A stretch of DNA of 64,000 bases from a virus, in the IMG/VR virus record IMGVR_UViG_3300031521_000027, positions 40,214 through 104,213 of that record. One strand, written 5' to 3'. The notes beneath the pieces are model-generated. The model made no database searches. It worked only from the letters and a program-made list of their open reading frames with translations, and was not told the DNA's origin. Position numbers and translations under genes: made by a program. Shown in pieces: positions 39,911 to 47,706 of this stretch (position 1 is the first letter of the stretch; each line of letters opens with the position of its first letter).

Positions 39911-40693
39911 ATGGCCAGAATCACCCGGGTCGCCAAGGCCCAGCCCCGCTTCAAGATGGTCCCCGTCATCGACGAGGCGACCGGCGAGCAGAAGGTCACG
40001 CCCGTCATGGTCAAGGGCCGCGACGGTGAGCTGCGCCAGAAGACCACGAAGACCGGCAAGCCGGTGGTCATGAAGGTCACCGTCACCGACAAGACCCAGC
40101 CGCTGCCCGCCCGGAAGTGCGGGAAGTGCGGCAAGGACATCGAGATCGGCCAGCCCTACAAGCACGTGACTCCGAAGTCCGGCCCCTACGGTGGCACCAC
40201 CCGGTACCGCTGCGCCACCTGCCCCGACTGGCAGGTCTGGGAGCTGTCCAACAGCCTCTCCGCCCGCTGCGCCCAGATCGTCTACGACGCCGAGGAGCAG
40301 GAGATCACCTCCGAGTCCGAGGTGGACGACGTGCAGGAGATCCTGAACGACGCCGCCGCCTCGTTCCGCGAGTTGGCCGAGGAGAAGCGGGAGTCCGCCC
40401 AGAACATCGAGGACGGCTTCCAGCACGCCACCTCCGCCAGCGACGAGCTGAACGAGCAGGCCGACGAGCTGGAGAGCTTCGCCGATGAGCTGGAGAGCAC
40501 TGACATCACCGACAAGCCCGACGAGCCCTCCGAGGGTGAGCCCGGTGACGAGCCGGACGATCAGGACTCCGACGACTGGCGCGACTGGGAGCAGACCCGC
40601 GACGAGTGGGACACCTACCAGACCGAGCTGGAGGAGTGGGTCGACACCGTGAAGAGCGAGGTCAGTGAGGCTCTGGGAGGGAGCCCGTTCTGA
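39911..40693 (+). CDS. Zinc-ribbon and acidic coiled-coil protein (260 aa)
   Basis: ATG behind AGAGAGAGCCAGTC. Residues ~60-105 carry CGKCGKDIEIGQPYKHVTP and YRCATCPDW, a four-Cys zinc ribbon. Residues ~110-200 are a helical, Glu-rich segment (SASDELNEQADELESFADEL). The C-terminus is very acidic with Trp (DDWRDWEQTRDEWD). It could bind nucleic acid through the ribbon and a partner through the acidic part. Unknown family. Closed by a terminator at 40743. Confidence 0.75.
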   Translation: MARITRVAKAQPRFKMVPVIDEATGEQKVTPVMVKGRDGELRQKTTKTGKPVVMKVTVTDKTQPLPARKCGKCGKDIEIGQPYKHVTPKSGPYGGTTRYRCATCPDWQVWELSNSLSARCAQIVYDAEEQEITSESEVDDVQEILNDAAASFRELAEEKRESAQNIEDGFQHATSASDELNEQADELESFADELESTDITDKPDEPSEGEPGDEPDDQDSDDWRDWEQTRDEWDTYQTELEEWVDTVKSEVSEALGGSPF

Positions 40694-40742
40694 CCTGAGA
40701 CAGCTGGGGACATCATGGGGGTGGAGCCTCCAGCCAGTACCG

Positions 40743-40783
40743 AGAGCACCGGCCACCTACCTGACCGGTGCTCTTGTTGTTTT
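40743..40783 (+). terminator. Intrinsic terminator
   Basis: AGAGCACCGG pairs with CCGGTGCTCT, followed by TGTTGTTTT. The T-run merges into the palindrome of the next promoter. Confidence 0.8.
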
Positions 40784-40823
40784 CGGAAACGAGTTGACAC
40801 CGAGCAGCCCATGGTCCTATACT
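40779..40823 (+). promoter_or_regulatory. Palindrome plus sigma-A-like promoter
   Basis: GTTTTCGGAAAC (40779-40790), TTGACA (40794-40799), 18 bp, TATACT (40818-40823), then AGAGACATCAAGCGGTCAAC and AGGAGAA before ATG 40863. Confidence 0.8.
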
Positions 40824-40862
40824 AGAGACATCAAGCGGTCAACGCCCAAGCAGGAGAACACC

Positions 40863-41396
40863 ATGAGCACCACCACCCGGACCCTCGCCCCGATCACCCC
40901 CCGCCAGCTGAGCTGGCTCCAGACGCTGGTCGTCGAGCGCGACACCACCGGGCTCGTGACCGAGGCCCTCGACCGGTTCACCGCCCGTCAGGCCCACACC
41001 CTGATCGACACCCTGCTGGCCCGCCCCCGCGTCGCCGTCCTCGCCCCCACCACGGGAGCCCTGTTCGACGTCGCGCCCGACGCCGACATCCCCGCTGGCT
41101 ACTACGCCGTCTCCGTCCCCGGGGACACGCAGGCCGTCGCGTTCTTCCAGCTGGACCGCCCCACCGAGGGCCGCTGGGCAGGCCGCACGTTCCTCTCCCA
41201 GCTCGCCAGCGACGAGCGGTACTCCGTCCGTGGCGCACGCCGCGACGTGGTCATGGCCCTGATCGCCGAGGACATCCACGAGGCGGGCTTCCGCTTCGGT
41301 CGCGAGATCGGTCGCTGCTGCCGCTGCCACCGCACGCTCACCGACGAGTCCAGCCGCGCCGCTGGCATCGGCCCGGACTGCGCAGGGCGGTTCTGA
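40863..41396 (+). CDS. DUF6011-like zinc protein (177 aa)
   Basis: ATG behind AGCAGGAGAACACC. The C-terminal CCRCHRTLTDESSRAAGIGP followed by DCAGRF matches the DUF6011 signature (CxxCGRxLT...GIGP-x-C) that ends many actinophage and plasmid proteins. The N-terminal part is helical (ITPRQLSWLQTLVVERDTTG) with a beta middle. Biochemical role unknown. Confidence 0.78.
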   Translation: MSTTTRTLAPITPRQLSWLQTLVVERDTTGLVTEALDRFTARQAHTLIDTLLARPRVAVLAPTTGALFDVAPDADIPAGYYAVSVPGDTQAVAFFQLDRPTEGRWAGRTFLSQLASDERYSVRGARRDVVMALIAEDIHEAGFRFGREIGRCCRCHRTLTDESSRAAGIGPDCAGRF

Positions 41397-41397
41397 G

Positions 41398-41505
41398 ATG
41401 CCCCGCCCGTCCAAGCTCCGTCTCGCCGTCGAGTGCCTGATCCTCTTCGGCGGGACCACCGCCTTCACCGTCATCACCGCCGCCGTCTCCAACGCCCTCC
41501 ACTGA
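41398..41505 (+). CDS. Tiny membrane protein (35 aa)
   Basis: MPRPSKLRLAVECLILFGGT, then TAFTVITAAVSNALH: a basic head and one span. The ATG is 1 nt after the previous stop. Its stop abuts a GTTTCAAGAAAG palindrome (41506-41517). Small phage membrane peptides of this kind are uncharacterised. Confidence 0.6.
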   Translation: MPRPSKLRLAVECLILFGGTTAFTVITAAVSNALH

Positions 41506-41525
41506 GTTTCAAGAAAGAGCACACC

Positions 41526-41870
41526 ATGACCGCACCCGCATCCCACTTCGAGATCACCGACCTCCTGCACGGCTCCTGTGGCGACTGCCGCAAGTGCGCC
41601 GAGGACGCCGCCGTCAACGCCTCCGTCTCCGGCTCCGTCGGGGCCACCTCCTCCGTAGAGCGCAGGGACCCCAGCACTGACCGCCTCGTGGTCGAGCACA
41701 GGGCCACCGTCCGCCGCGTCCCTGAGGCTCGTGTGATCGTCCTGCACGACCCGCAGACCCTCGCCCTCGACGACATCCGGGAGCTGCTCAGCCACGTCGG
41801 GCGCACCTACGTGTTCAACTCCGAGCTGGTCGACATCCTTCGCCGCTTCGACCTCATCAAGGAGTCCTGA
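41526..41870 (+). CDS. Hypothetical protein (114 aa)
   Basis: ATG behind AAGAAAGAGCACACC. An N-terminal LLHGSCGDCRKCAEDAA gives three Cys. The second half is alpha/beta (ARVIVLHDPQTLALDDIREL, SELVDILRRFDLIKE). No family recognised. Coupled closely with the next two genes. Confidence 0.74.
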   Translation: MTAPASHFEITDLLHGSCGDCRKCAEDAAVNASVSGSVGATSSVERRDPSTDRLVVEHRATVRRVPEARVIVLHDPQTLALDDIRELLSHVGRTYVFNSELVDILRRFDLIKES

Positions 41871-41873
41871 CCC

Positions 41874-42044
41874 ATGGCAGACAAGCCCCTCGCCCACGTC
41901 GAGCCCAACCAGCGGGGTCTGCTCGCAGCCCGCGCCGCCTCCCGCTGGTACCTCGGTGACTCCAGCTGGGCCGAGATCCTGATCAACGCCTACCTCAACC
42001 CCGACGCGGCACTCGCCGCCGTCCGCAACGAGAAGGAGTCCTGA
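41874..42044 (+). CDS. Small hypothetical protein (56 aa)
   Basis: MADKPLAHVEPNQRGLLAAR, then AASRWYLGDSSWAEILINAY. A helical pair, no Cys. The start is 3 nt after one stop and the end 2 nt before the next ATG, so it clearly belongs to the operon. Confidence 0.68.
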   Translation: MADKPLAHVEPNQRGLLAARAASRWYLGDSSWAEILINAYLNPDAALAAVRNEKES

Positions 42045-42046
42045 CC

Positions 42047-42451
42047 ATGGACATCACGACCACCGACACGGACATCACCACGACCTCCCCCGAGTCCAGC
42101 TACCGCGTCGTCTTCATCTTCGTGGACCGCTTCGGCTTCAACCAGCGCGTCACCTCCGAGACCATCCCCACTGTCGGGGAGGCCCGCGACTTCGCCACCG
42201 AGAAGTTCGCCGAGCAGAAGCCCGACGCGTGGTGGATCACCGAGGAGCGTGTGGTCGAGTACCACGACTGCACCCCGGTCCCGCCCAAGCCCCTGTACGG
42301 GATGCGCCGGATGAACAACGAGGTCCGGGTCTTCACGTCCAAGACCGCCGCCGTCAAGTACAACCGCGAGCTGCCACCGCTGGCCCTCCAGTACCGCAAG
42401 GGCGTCCTCGTGAGCCACGACGAGGGTAAGACGTGGGAGTGGTTCTCGTGA
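42047..42451 (+). CDS. Hypothetical protein (134 aa)
   Basis: Thr-rich N-terminus (MDITTTDTDITTTSPESSYR), then YRVVFIFVDRFGFNQRVTSE and a beta-rich body ending VSHDEGKTWEWFS. No signal or span. Function unknown; overlaps the next gene by GTGA. Confidence 0.74.
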   Translation: MDITTTDTDITTTSPESSYRVVFIFVDRFGFNQRVTSETIPTVGEARDFATEKFAEQKPDAWWITEERVVEYHDCTPVPPKPLYGMRRMNNEVRVFTSKTAAVKYNRELPPLALQYRKGVLVSHDEGKTWEWFS

Positions 42452-42681
42452 CCGCCCCACGGAAGCTCCGCGCCCGCTTCGGCATGGACCGCCTCCCCGA
42501 GCCCCGCACCCCACAGGGCAAGAGCAGGTTCGTCGCCTACTGCCGCCAGCTCGGGGTCAACCTCCAGCCGTACCAGCAGCGCTGGCTGGAGGCCTACGAC
42601 AAGGACTACCCACCCACCACCCGGATCGTCTTCAACACCCGCGCGCACACCGCCGAGATCAGCCGCCTCAACCGGACATGA
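42448..42681 (+). CDS. Small basic hypothetical protein (77 aa)
   Basis: GTG start overlapping the preceding stop. MTAPRKLRARFGMDRLPEPR, FVAYCRQLGVNLQPYQQRWL, ending NTRAHTAEISRLNRT. Basic and helical, could bind nucleic acid. Its stop codon is inside ATGATTCTGAGG (GATTCTGAG at 42680). Confidence 0.72.
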   Translation: MTAPRKLRARFGMDRLPEPRTPQGKSRFVAYCRQLGVNLQPYQQRWLEAYDKDYPPTTRIVFNTRAHTAEISRLNRT

Positions 42682-42686
42682 TTCTG

Positions 42687-42728
42687 AGGGGCCCCATCGT
42701 GTTTCTCGAAAATGCGATTCGGCCCCTC
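42687..42728 (+). terminator. Terminator-like hairpin enclosing a palindrome
   Basis: GAGGGGCC pairs with GGCCCCTC across a 26-nt loop that contains GTTTCTCGAAAA (42701-42712). No T-run. Confidence 0.5.
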
Positions 42729-42733
42729 ACTCA

Positions 42734-42781
42734 GATTCCGAAAATAGCTGTGCACTCACCCCGGCAAACGTGTGTGTAGAC
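42734..42781 (+). promoter_or_regulatory. Regulatory region of the small HTH gene
   Basis: GATTCCGAAAAT (42734-42745) and CTTTCTCAAAAC (42794-42805, in the first codons) flank a -10-like TAGACT (42776-42781) 8 nt before ATG 42790. With the copy at 42701, three palindrome variants surround this gene. Confidence 0.5.
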
Positions 42782-42789
42782 TCCCCCAC

Positions 42790-43080
42790 ATGTCTTTCTC
42801 AAAACAACCGCAGCGCGTCTCCATCGCCATGGTCATGCAATCCCTCCGCGAGCAGGCAGAGACCGTCACCGACGCCCGTAACGCCCTCACTGACGCCATT
42901 GCGGACCGGGACGCCATGATGGTCGAGCTGAAGGCCGCAGGGGTCCCTGAACGCAACATCATGAAACTCACCGGACTCAGCAGGGACTCCGTCGCCCGGA
43001 TCACACAGGGAGCCCGTACCGCCGCCGCACTGGACGCAGAGGCACTCCTCGCCATCCCTGCACCCGGCAAGCTGCGCTAG
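42790..43080 (+). CDS. Small HTH protein, candidate regulator (96 aa)
   Basis: MSFSKQPQRVSIAMVMQSLR, a coiled segment, then a resolvase-like HTH (GVPERNIMKLTGLSRDSVAR). The start is close to a -10-like box, so it is probably leaderless. Three degenerate copies of the GTTTCnnGAAAC palindrome lie at or beside the gene, which makes it a candidate for the protein that binds this repeat family. That link is inference. Confidence 0.7.
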   Translation: MSFSKQPQRVSIAMVMQSLREQAETVTDARNALTDAIADRDAMMVELKAAGVPERNIMKLTGLSRDSVARITQGARTAAALDAEALLAIPAPGKLR

Positions 43081-43091
43081 AGCCTCCCAGC

Positions 43092-43106
43092 GGCGTACCA
43101 GTAGCT
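43092..43106 (+). promoter_or_regulatory. GGCGTACCAGT element, copy 6
   Basis: GGCGTACCAGTAGCT directly abuts ATG 43107 of the SbcC-like gene. Confidence 0.65.
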
Positions 43107-44192
43107 ATGGCAGCAACCATCCACCGCCTCCGGGTCCGCAACTTCCAGAGCCTGCACGACATCGAGCTGGAGCTTCTCCCGTTCACCGTGATCGTCGGGC
43201 CCTCCTCCTCGGGCAAGTCGGCACTCACCCGGGCCCTGCGCACCCTCGTGTCCAACAGGCGGGGTACCGAGTGGATCACCCACGGGGAGCGGACGGCATC
43301 CATCACCGCAGAGACCGACGCAGGCACGGTCACACTCACCCGCAGCCGCTCCTCCGCATCGTCGGACAACGCGTACACCCTGACGCCCGCAGACAACCCG
43401 GAAGCCCAGCGGACCTACGCCAAGCTCGGTGGCGACACCCCGGAGGACGTTTCGAGATTCCTCGGCATCAACTCCGGCACCACGGCCACCCCGCCGATCA
43501 ACTTCGCAGGCCAGTTCGACAAGCCGTTCCTCCTCGCCGACTCCACCGCCGACGTCGCCCGCACACTGGGGGCCCTCACGAACGTCAACATCATCTTCGA
43601 GGGAGCCCGGGAGTCCAACAGGCAGAAGCTGGCCAACGCGGTCACCCTGCGCACCAGAGCAGCAGACCTTGAAGCGGTCAAGGCACGGGTCCCCGAGTTC
43701 CGAGCCCTGAAGGCACAGGACGTGGCCCTCACCGCAGCCGAGCAGATCATCGAGCACGCCCGCCAGCTGGAGCGCCAGATCGCCCGGCTCTCACAGGCAC
43801 TGGACATCGTCACCGTGATCGAGCCGTCCCTGCCACGCCTCCAGCGCCTCGCAGACATCGTGGTCCCTGACGAAACATCGATCCTCCGGGCCCAGAGCGC
43901 CCTCTCCAGCTTCCAGCAGGCTCTCACCCGGATACCGACCCTCGCCCGAGCCCAGCAGGCCGCACAGCAGGCGTACGACGTCATCGACACACAGGAGGCC
44001 AAGCTCCTCGCCGACTATGCCGAGTTCACCGGGGAGATCACCGACTCCCTGCACGGGTGGATCGGGGGCATGACCCTGAGGGGGGACACCCGGATCGAGT
44101 TCTCCGAGACCGGCATCGAGGTCGAGTGGATTCAGACCGACGTGGCCGTGAGTCTCTTCCTGAAGTATCTCGAAACGAAGGCCAGTTCGTGA
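43107..44192 (+). CDS. SbcC/RecF-like half ATPase
   Basis: 361 residues. IHRLRVRNFQSLHDIELELL and GPSSSGKSALTRALRTLVSN are the N-terminal strands and Walker A of SMC-type repair ATPases. FAGQFDKPFLLADS resembles the Q-loop region. A helical coiled-coil part follows. No LSGG signature or Walker B is visible, so the C-terminal ATPase lobe is missing or very diverged. An SbcD/Mre11-like nuclease at 57485 shares the same GGCGTACCAGT element, suggesting a functional pair. Confidence 0.75.
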   Translation: MAATIHRLRVRNFQSLHDIELELLPFTVIVGPSSSGKSALTRALRTLVSNRRGTEWITHGERTASITAETDAGTVTLTRSRSSASSDNAYTLTPADNPEAQRTYAKLGGDTPEDVSRFLGINSGTTATPPINFAGQFDKPFLLADSTADVARTLGALTNVNIIFEGARESNRQKLANAVTLRTRAADLEAVKARVPEFRALKAQDVALTAAEQIIEHARQLERQIARLSQALDIVTVIEPSLPRLQRLADIVVPDETSILRAQSALSSFQQALTRIPTLARAQQAAQQAYDVIDTQEAKLLADYAEFTGEITDSLHGWIGGMTLRGDTRIEFSETGIEVEWIQTDVAVSLFLKYLETKASS

Positions 44193-44470
44193 CCGGCTTC
44201 TCCCTCCCCGCGTGGACCGGTCGCTCCGCGCCCCCACCGGGAGAAGATTCTGAGCGGGCCCTCTCCCTCACCGACGCGTGGGCTGCACTGGTCCGCATCC
44301 GCAACAGGTCCATGACCCAGACGGAGCTGGCCGAACGTGCGGGGCTGCACCGCTCAGCCGTATCAAAGATGGAGGCCGTCGGTTATCTTCCGACCCTGCG
44401 CACCATGGCCACCTATGCCGACGCCCTCGACATCGAGCTGAACCTCACTTTACGAAAGAAGGCTTCATGA
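44189..44470 (+). CDS. XRE-family HTH protein (93 aa)
   Basis: GTGA overlap with the SbcC-like gene. MTQTELAERAGLHRSAVSKM followed by EAVGYLPTLRTMATYADALD is a clear Cro/C1-type HTH. The N-terminal ~30 residues are a linker with an in-frame GATTCTGAG (44246). It may be a transcriptional repressor or an antitoxin-like protein. Candidate reader of one of the dispersed motifs. Confidence 0.85.
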   Translation: MTGFSLPAWTGRSAPPPGEDSERALSLTDAWAALVRIRNRSMTQTELAERAGLHRSAVSKMEAVGYLPTLRTMATYADALDIELNLTLRKKAS

Positions 44471-45288
44471 TCACGCCCCGCAGGTTCCTCATCCGCTCCC
44501 GGGACAACCTCGCCCAGATCCTCGCCGAGGGAGTCGTGTGGTCCAACGGCGGGGTCAGCACCGTCCGCCACCCGTGCCGCTGGTTCAAGGACTCCCGTGG
44601 GCTCGCCCTCGCGCTGCCCGAGGAGCTGGGACTCCCGACCCCACAGAACCTCGCCCAGCTGGAGAACCTCGCCGCAGCCGTGTGGGGAGAGCTGGACTGG
44701 CTCGACAAGTCCGAGGAGGAGATCGCCGCAGCAGCTGCACAGGCGCAGGCCAAGATCGACGAGGCATGGCGGGATGCGCAGGTGGACATGCACAAGATCC
44801 TCTTCGCCGCCCGGAAGCTCGACTGGCGGGACCCGGTCGCCGTCGCACAGGAGCAGCGCACTTCCCGTGGCCTCGACGAGGTTTCAGGAAACGAGCCCGC
44901 CCCCGAGGAAGATTCTGAGCTGCCCTTCGTCGGCTACCGGGTGGCACAGGCCGCTCCCGGTGACTTCCTCATCTCCGGTGACTTCTCCGCGCAGCAGGCA
45001 GCGCAGGACGAGGAGGACATCGACACCCTCAAGAGCTGGTGGCCCCACCGGACCTTGACCGTCCACATCCCTGAGCCCAGCAGGCTTCTCTCGACGCTGC
45101 TGCTGGGCCATGACCCGTGGGCCGAGGTCATCGTCGGCAAGGACACCACCATCAACGGGATGCTCGGCGACCTCGTATTTCGTCCGTACGGGCCCAGCAG
45201 CTCCGAACCCGTACCAGTACCCGCAGAAGGTGCTGCTGAGCCCGTGGACCCCCCACAGGGCCCCGCTGAGCAGCCGATCCAGTCGTGA
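44467..45288 (+). CDS. Hypothetical protein (273 aa)
   Basis: ATG overlapping the previous stop. RRFLIRSRDNLAQILAEGVV, a helical Ala-rich stretch (EEEIAAAAAQAQAKIDEAWR), then a C-terminal beta part and a Pro-rich tail. GTTTCAGGAAAC (44881) and GATTCTGAG (44911) lie 30 bp apart inside the gene, in Val-Ser-Gly-Asn and Asp-Ser-Glu codons. No family recognised. Confidence 0.76.
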   Translation: MITPRRFLIRSRDNLAQILAEGVVWSNGGVSTVRHPCRWFKDSRGLALALPEELGLPTPQNLAQLENLAAAVWGELDWLDKSEEEIAAAAAQAQAKIDEAWRDAQVDMHKILFAARKLDWRDPVAVAQEQRTSRGLDEVSGNEPAPEEDSELPFVGYRVAQAAPGDFLISGDFSAQQAAQDEEDIDTLKSWWPHRTLTVHIPEPSRLLSTLLLGHDPWAEVIVGKDTTINGMLGDLVFRPYGPSSSEPVPVPAEGAAEPVDPPQGPAEQPIQS

Positions 45289-45638
45289 GGGTCGCGATCA
45301 CCGAGGCAGATCTTGTCTCCCTCGCTCCCGACAGCGTCATCCTGCTCACCTCGTGGGGTAGTTACTCGAAACGAACCGACGGCTTCTGGCAGCGCGCGGG
45401 TGGACTCCCGCTGAGTTCCCGGCACATGGCCTCGGGCAAGCCCCTGCTGGTCATCTTCGACGCGGGCCGGATGGAACAGACCATTCGGGTACTGGAGGCC
45501 GACGCCCTGTGCACCCTCCAGCTCTCGGGTGGGGAAGCCCTGCACGCACTGGCCGAGATCGACTTCGTGAACTGCTGGCGCAAGCATCATCCGAGGGTGG
45601 AAGATTCTGAGCGCCCCCCTGCGCAGCCGACCGGCTGA
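45285..45638 (+). CDS. Hypothetical protein (117 aa)
   Basis: GTG overlapping the preceding stop. RVAITEADLVSLAPDSVILL, GSYSKRTDGFWQRAGGLPLS, then ALAEIDFVNCWRKHHPRVED. Looks like a compact alpha/beta domain. GATTCTGAG in frame near the end (45603). Unknown. Confidence 0.74.
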   Translation: MRVAITEADLVSLAPDSVILLTSWGSYSKRTDGFWQRAGGLPLSSRHMASGKPLLVIFDAGRMEQTIRVLEADALCTLQLSGGEALHALAEIDFVNCWRKHHPRVEDSERPPAQPTG

Positions 45639-45653
45639 GGCGTACCAGTGAGT
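45639..45653 (+). promoter_or_regulatory. GGCGTACCAGT element, copy 7
   Basis: GGCGTACCAGTGAGT overlaps the stop of the preceding gene, 10 nt before ATG 45664. Confidence 0.6.
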
Positions 45654-45663
45654 GGGGGAGATC

Positions 45664-45771
45664 ATGGCCGAGTTGTTCCTGACTGGTGCAGCTTCTGTGG
45701 CTCTCTTCTGCTTGACCATCACCGGCATCCGCTACGCAGTGAGGAAGATCCGTGTCCGACGTTTCCAATAA
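45664..45771 (+). CDS. Tiny membrane protein (35 aa)
   Basis: MAELFLTGAASVALFCLTIT, then GIRYAVRKIRVRRFQ: one span and a strongly basic tail. Preceded by GGGGGAGATC and a GGCGTACCAGT element, like the small membrane genes at 15007 and 19819. It overlaps the next gene by 20 nt. Confidence 0.68.
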   Translation: MAELFLTGAASVALFCLTITGIRYAVRKIRVRRFQ

Positions 45772-46072
45772 CGAGCCCGACGAACTCCGTGGCAGCAGGC
45801 GTCTCTCGCCGCACGGCACCATCGCCGCAGTCCGCAGGCATCACCGTCACCACGAGCAGCTCTGTGAGCCCTGTGCGGTCGTCTCCAAGGCTGACCGGGC
45901 CAAGCGGTACCGGGAGGACCACGAGAAGTCCAAGAGCGCCATCGAGACCGCGCGCCGCACCGCCAAGGCCCGTGCCTACCGCATCCTCGCCGAACGGCAC
46001 TACGTCGAGTGGATCGACTTGCTCGACGACACCACCGCCGAGGAGCTGGAGTCCAAGGGACTGACCGGGTGA
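45752..46072 (+). CDS. Hypothetical protein (106 aa)
   Basis: GTG behind GAGGAAGATCC. MSDVSNNEPDELRGSRRLSP, a His/Cys segment (VRRHHRHHEQLCEPCAVV), then basic helices. The CEPC pair with flanking His could bind zinc. Overlaps the next gene by GTGA. Confidence 0.73.
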   Translation: MSDVSNNEPDELRGSRRLSPHGTIAAVRRHHRHHEQLCEPCAVVSKADRAKRYREDHEKSKSAIETARRTAKARAYRILAERHYVEWIDLLDDTTAEELESKGLTG

Positions 46073-46395
46073 GCGACTTCGAGCAGCCCGTCTTCGGGGA
46101 CTACGACCAGTTCGTCACCTTCGCTGACGACCGGGTGATCGCCACCTACCAGCTGCCTGTTGAGCCCGATCCTGAGCTTCCCGTGGCCAAGCCCAAGAGC
46201 CCGTACCAGCAGGCCCTGTCACTGGCCAACAGCGTGCTCCCACACCCCCTCGACGACGATCAGGCGACTGCTCTCGCAGCGGTGTACGCACAGCTGGCAA
46301 TAGCCGACAGGCTCGAACGGGTGGAGACTGGAATCCTGAAGTCTCTCGCAAGTCCCCTTCCGGGTGACACGGGAGACGTGGAGGGCGGGCCTTGA
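46069..46395 (+). CDS. Hypothetical protein (108 aa)
   Basis: GTG overlapping the preceding stop. SDFEQPVFGDYDQFVTFADD, a Pro-rich middle, then a helix pair (ALSLANSVLPHPLDDDQATA, LAIADRLERVETGILKSLA). The stop shares the A of the next ATG. Unknown. Confidence 0.73.
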   Translation: MSDFEQPVFGDYDQFVTFADDRVIATYQLPVEPDPELPVAKPKSPYQQALSLANSVLPHPLDDDQATALAAVYAQLAIADRLERVETGILKSLASPLPGDTGDVEGGP

Positions 46396-46565
46396 TGGGC
46401 ACAGACGAGCTTTCGACGTACATGACGCGCCTGCGGATCAGGCTCAACCGGGCGAACATCCCCGAGCGGTACTTCATGGAGCGGGGTCACCCGTGGATCA
46501 ACACCCCGAAGGGCAGAATCCTGCGCCCTTCGCTCGGCCACGCCTTCCATGGCACCGGGGTCTGA
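46395..46565 (+). CDS. Small basic protein (56 aa)
   Basis: MGTDELSTYMTRLRIRLNRA, then NIPERYFMERGHPWINTPKG. Arg-rich. ATG at the preceding stop (TGATG). No recognised motif; part of the 45664-46743 operon. Confidence 0.65.
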   Translation: MGTDELSTYMTRLRIRLNRANIPERYFMERGHPWINTPKGRILRPSLGHAFHGTGV

Positions 46566-46569
46566 CCCT

Positions 46570-46743
46570 GTGACGTCCGCCCTTGTCCCCGAGCCCACTG
46601 AACGCTGCGCAGTCCCCCGCAGTGCAGGCAGCGTCGTGGTGTGTGAGCTGGCCCACGGACACGGGCCTGACATCCCCGGTGAAGCCCGGGTGCACCGAGG
46701 CCGGGACAAGGGTGGGCACTGGCACGACTGGCCGTCGCAGTGA
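46570..46743 (+). CDS. Small Cys/His protein (57 aa)
   Basis: GTG 4 nt after the previous stop; ATG 46549 would overlap. TERCAVPRSAG, VVVCELAHGHGPDIPG and GGHWHDWPSQ follow the C...C...H...H...W layout seen in several mini-proteins of this genome. Possibly a one-zinc fold. Function unknown. Confidence 0.65.
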   Translation: MTSALVPEPTERCAVPRSAGSVVVCELAHGHGPDIPGEARVHRGRDKGGHWHDWPSQ

Positions 46744-46831
46744 GTGAAGGAAGATTCTGAGCCTGCTGGCGCATCGAGGCGAAGACTGATAGCGTGAACG
46801 CTGTCAGTACGGCAACTGGACACAAAGCAAA

Positions 46832-46864
46832 GGAACCCGAGGACGAGATCCTCGGGTCCTTCTG
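46832..46864 (+). terminator. Bidirectional terminator between convergent genes
   Basis: GGAACCCGAGGA pairs with TCCTCGGGTCC (one bulge), followed on plus by TTCTGTGTTGTT. A minus-strand gene ends at 46875. Confidence 0.75.
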
Positions 46865-46874
46865 TGTTGTTGGG

Positions 46875-47240
46875 TCAGTAGCGCTTGACTGTCTCCCCCC
46901 TCTTCAGGCGGTTCAGCTCGAACGGGCGGAGCTTGCGGCAGTACTTCCAGCTCCGACGGGACAGGCCGTGGTCGGTGCAGTAGATGAAGCCGGACTCATC
47001 GATCATCGTGATCGGCTTCACGCAGTCGGTCTTCATGTCGCAGTGCAGCTCCACGACCACCGGGGCCGGGGGAGTGCCCCAGCCGCAGTGGGAGCAGACC
47101 CCGTTGTGGATCGTGCCCTTCCGACGCCTGCCGGTGCACTGGGCCATGGTGAGGCACGGGTCCACGCTGGCGTGCACTGGGCAGATGAAGGTGGTGACCG
47201 AGCCGTCGAGGTGACGAGCGCACACGCAGGTCATGATCAC
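46875..47240 (-). CDS. Cys-rich multi-zinc-type protein (121 aa), minus strand
   Basis: GTG start overlapping the preceding minus-strand gene. CVCARHLDGSVTTFICPVHA, CLTMAQCTG, GVCSHCGWG, LHCDMKTDC and YCTDHGL give about ten Cys plus several His, enough for two or three zinc sites. Minus-strand operon with the 47237 gene. Unknown family. Confidence 0.72.
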   Translation of the reverse strand: MIMTCVCARHLDGSVTTFICPVHASVDPCLTMAQCTGRRRKGTIHNGVCSHCGWGTPPAPVVVELHCDMKTDCVKPITMIDESGFIYCTDHGLSRRSWKYCRKLRPFELNRLKRGETVKRY

Positions 47241-47533
47241 AGCGCCTTCGCGGAGTAGGTGATCGACTGCATGACCCCGGTGCCCCAGCTGCGCGTGCTG
47301 TGCACGACGAGGGAGAAGGACAGGCCGGGGTACTGCTTGAGGATCACCCGGCGCACGCGGGCCTTGATCGCGTCAACGTGGCGGTCGAAGTTGCGGACGC
47401 CTGCGTTGCCCCAGCCTGCCTCACTGGACACGGTCACGAGGAGCCGGGTGGTGGAGGGATCGATGCTGGTGGTCACGGTCCAGTCCTTGCGGGTGGCGCG
47501 GAGTTCGGAGAGTTCGCGGGGAGATTCGTACAT
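47237..47533 (-). CDS. Hypothetical protein (98 aa), minus strand
   Basis: MYESPRELSELRATRKDWTV, TTRLLVTVSSEAGWGNAGVR, RVRRVILKQYPGLSFSLVVH. Alternating strands and one helix, small alpha/beta fold. Its leader carries the conserved GAAGGGCACCAGCC block before ATG. Confidence 0.74.
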   Translation of the reverse strand: MYESPRELSELRATRKDWTVTTSIDPSTTRLLVTVSSEAGWGNAGVRNFDRHVDAIKARVRRVILKQYPGLSFSLVVHSTRSWGTGVMQSITYSAKAL

Positions 47534-47575
47534 GGCTGGTGCCCTTCGGTGTGGTTGTTCCGGCTTGATGTCTCA

Positions 47576-47619
47576 AGTTTACCCCACCCCTGTCCCTACG
47601 TCAAGTCATTTCCAGAAAC
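47576..47619 (-). promoter_or_regulatory. Minus-strand sigma-A-like promoter with palindrome
   Basis: On minus: GTTTCTGGAAAT (47608-47619), TTGACG (47599-47604), 17 bp, TAAACT (47576-47581), then TTGAGACATCAAGCCGGAAC. Confidence 0.75.
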
Positions 47620-47656
47620 AATCGAGATCACTCCCGGGCTCAGAATCTTGATACGC

Positions 47657-47688
47657 CAAAGAGCCCCTCCCCCCGAAGGGGGAGGGGA
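47657..47688 (-). terminator. Minus-strand intrinsic terminator
   Basis: CCCCTCCCCC-TTCG-GGGGGAGGGG, followed on minus by CTCTTTGG, after the 47707-48153 gene. Confidence 0.8.
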
Positions 47689-47706
47689 CATCCTCCGGTG
47701 TGAAGA

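Noticed and set aside
46794-47258. 154-residue plus frame over the minus genes 46875 and 47237
   Set aside because: The minus strand encodes Cys-rich proteins with good overlaps; the plus reading is compositionally odd and crosses a terminator.
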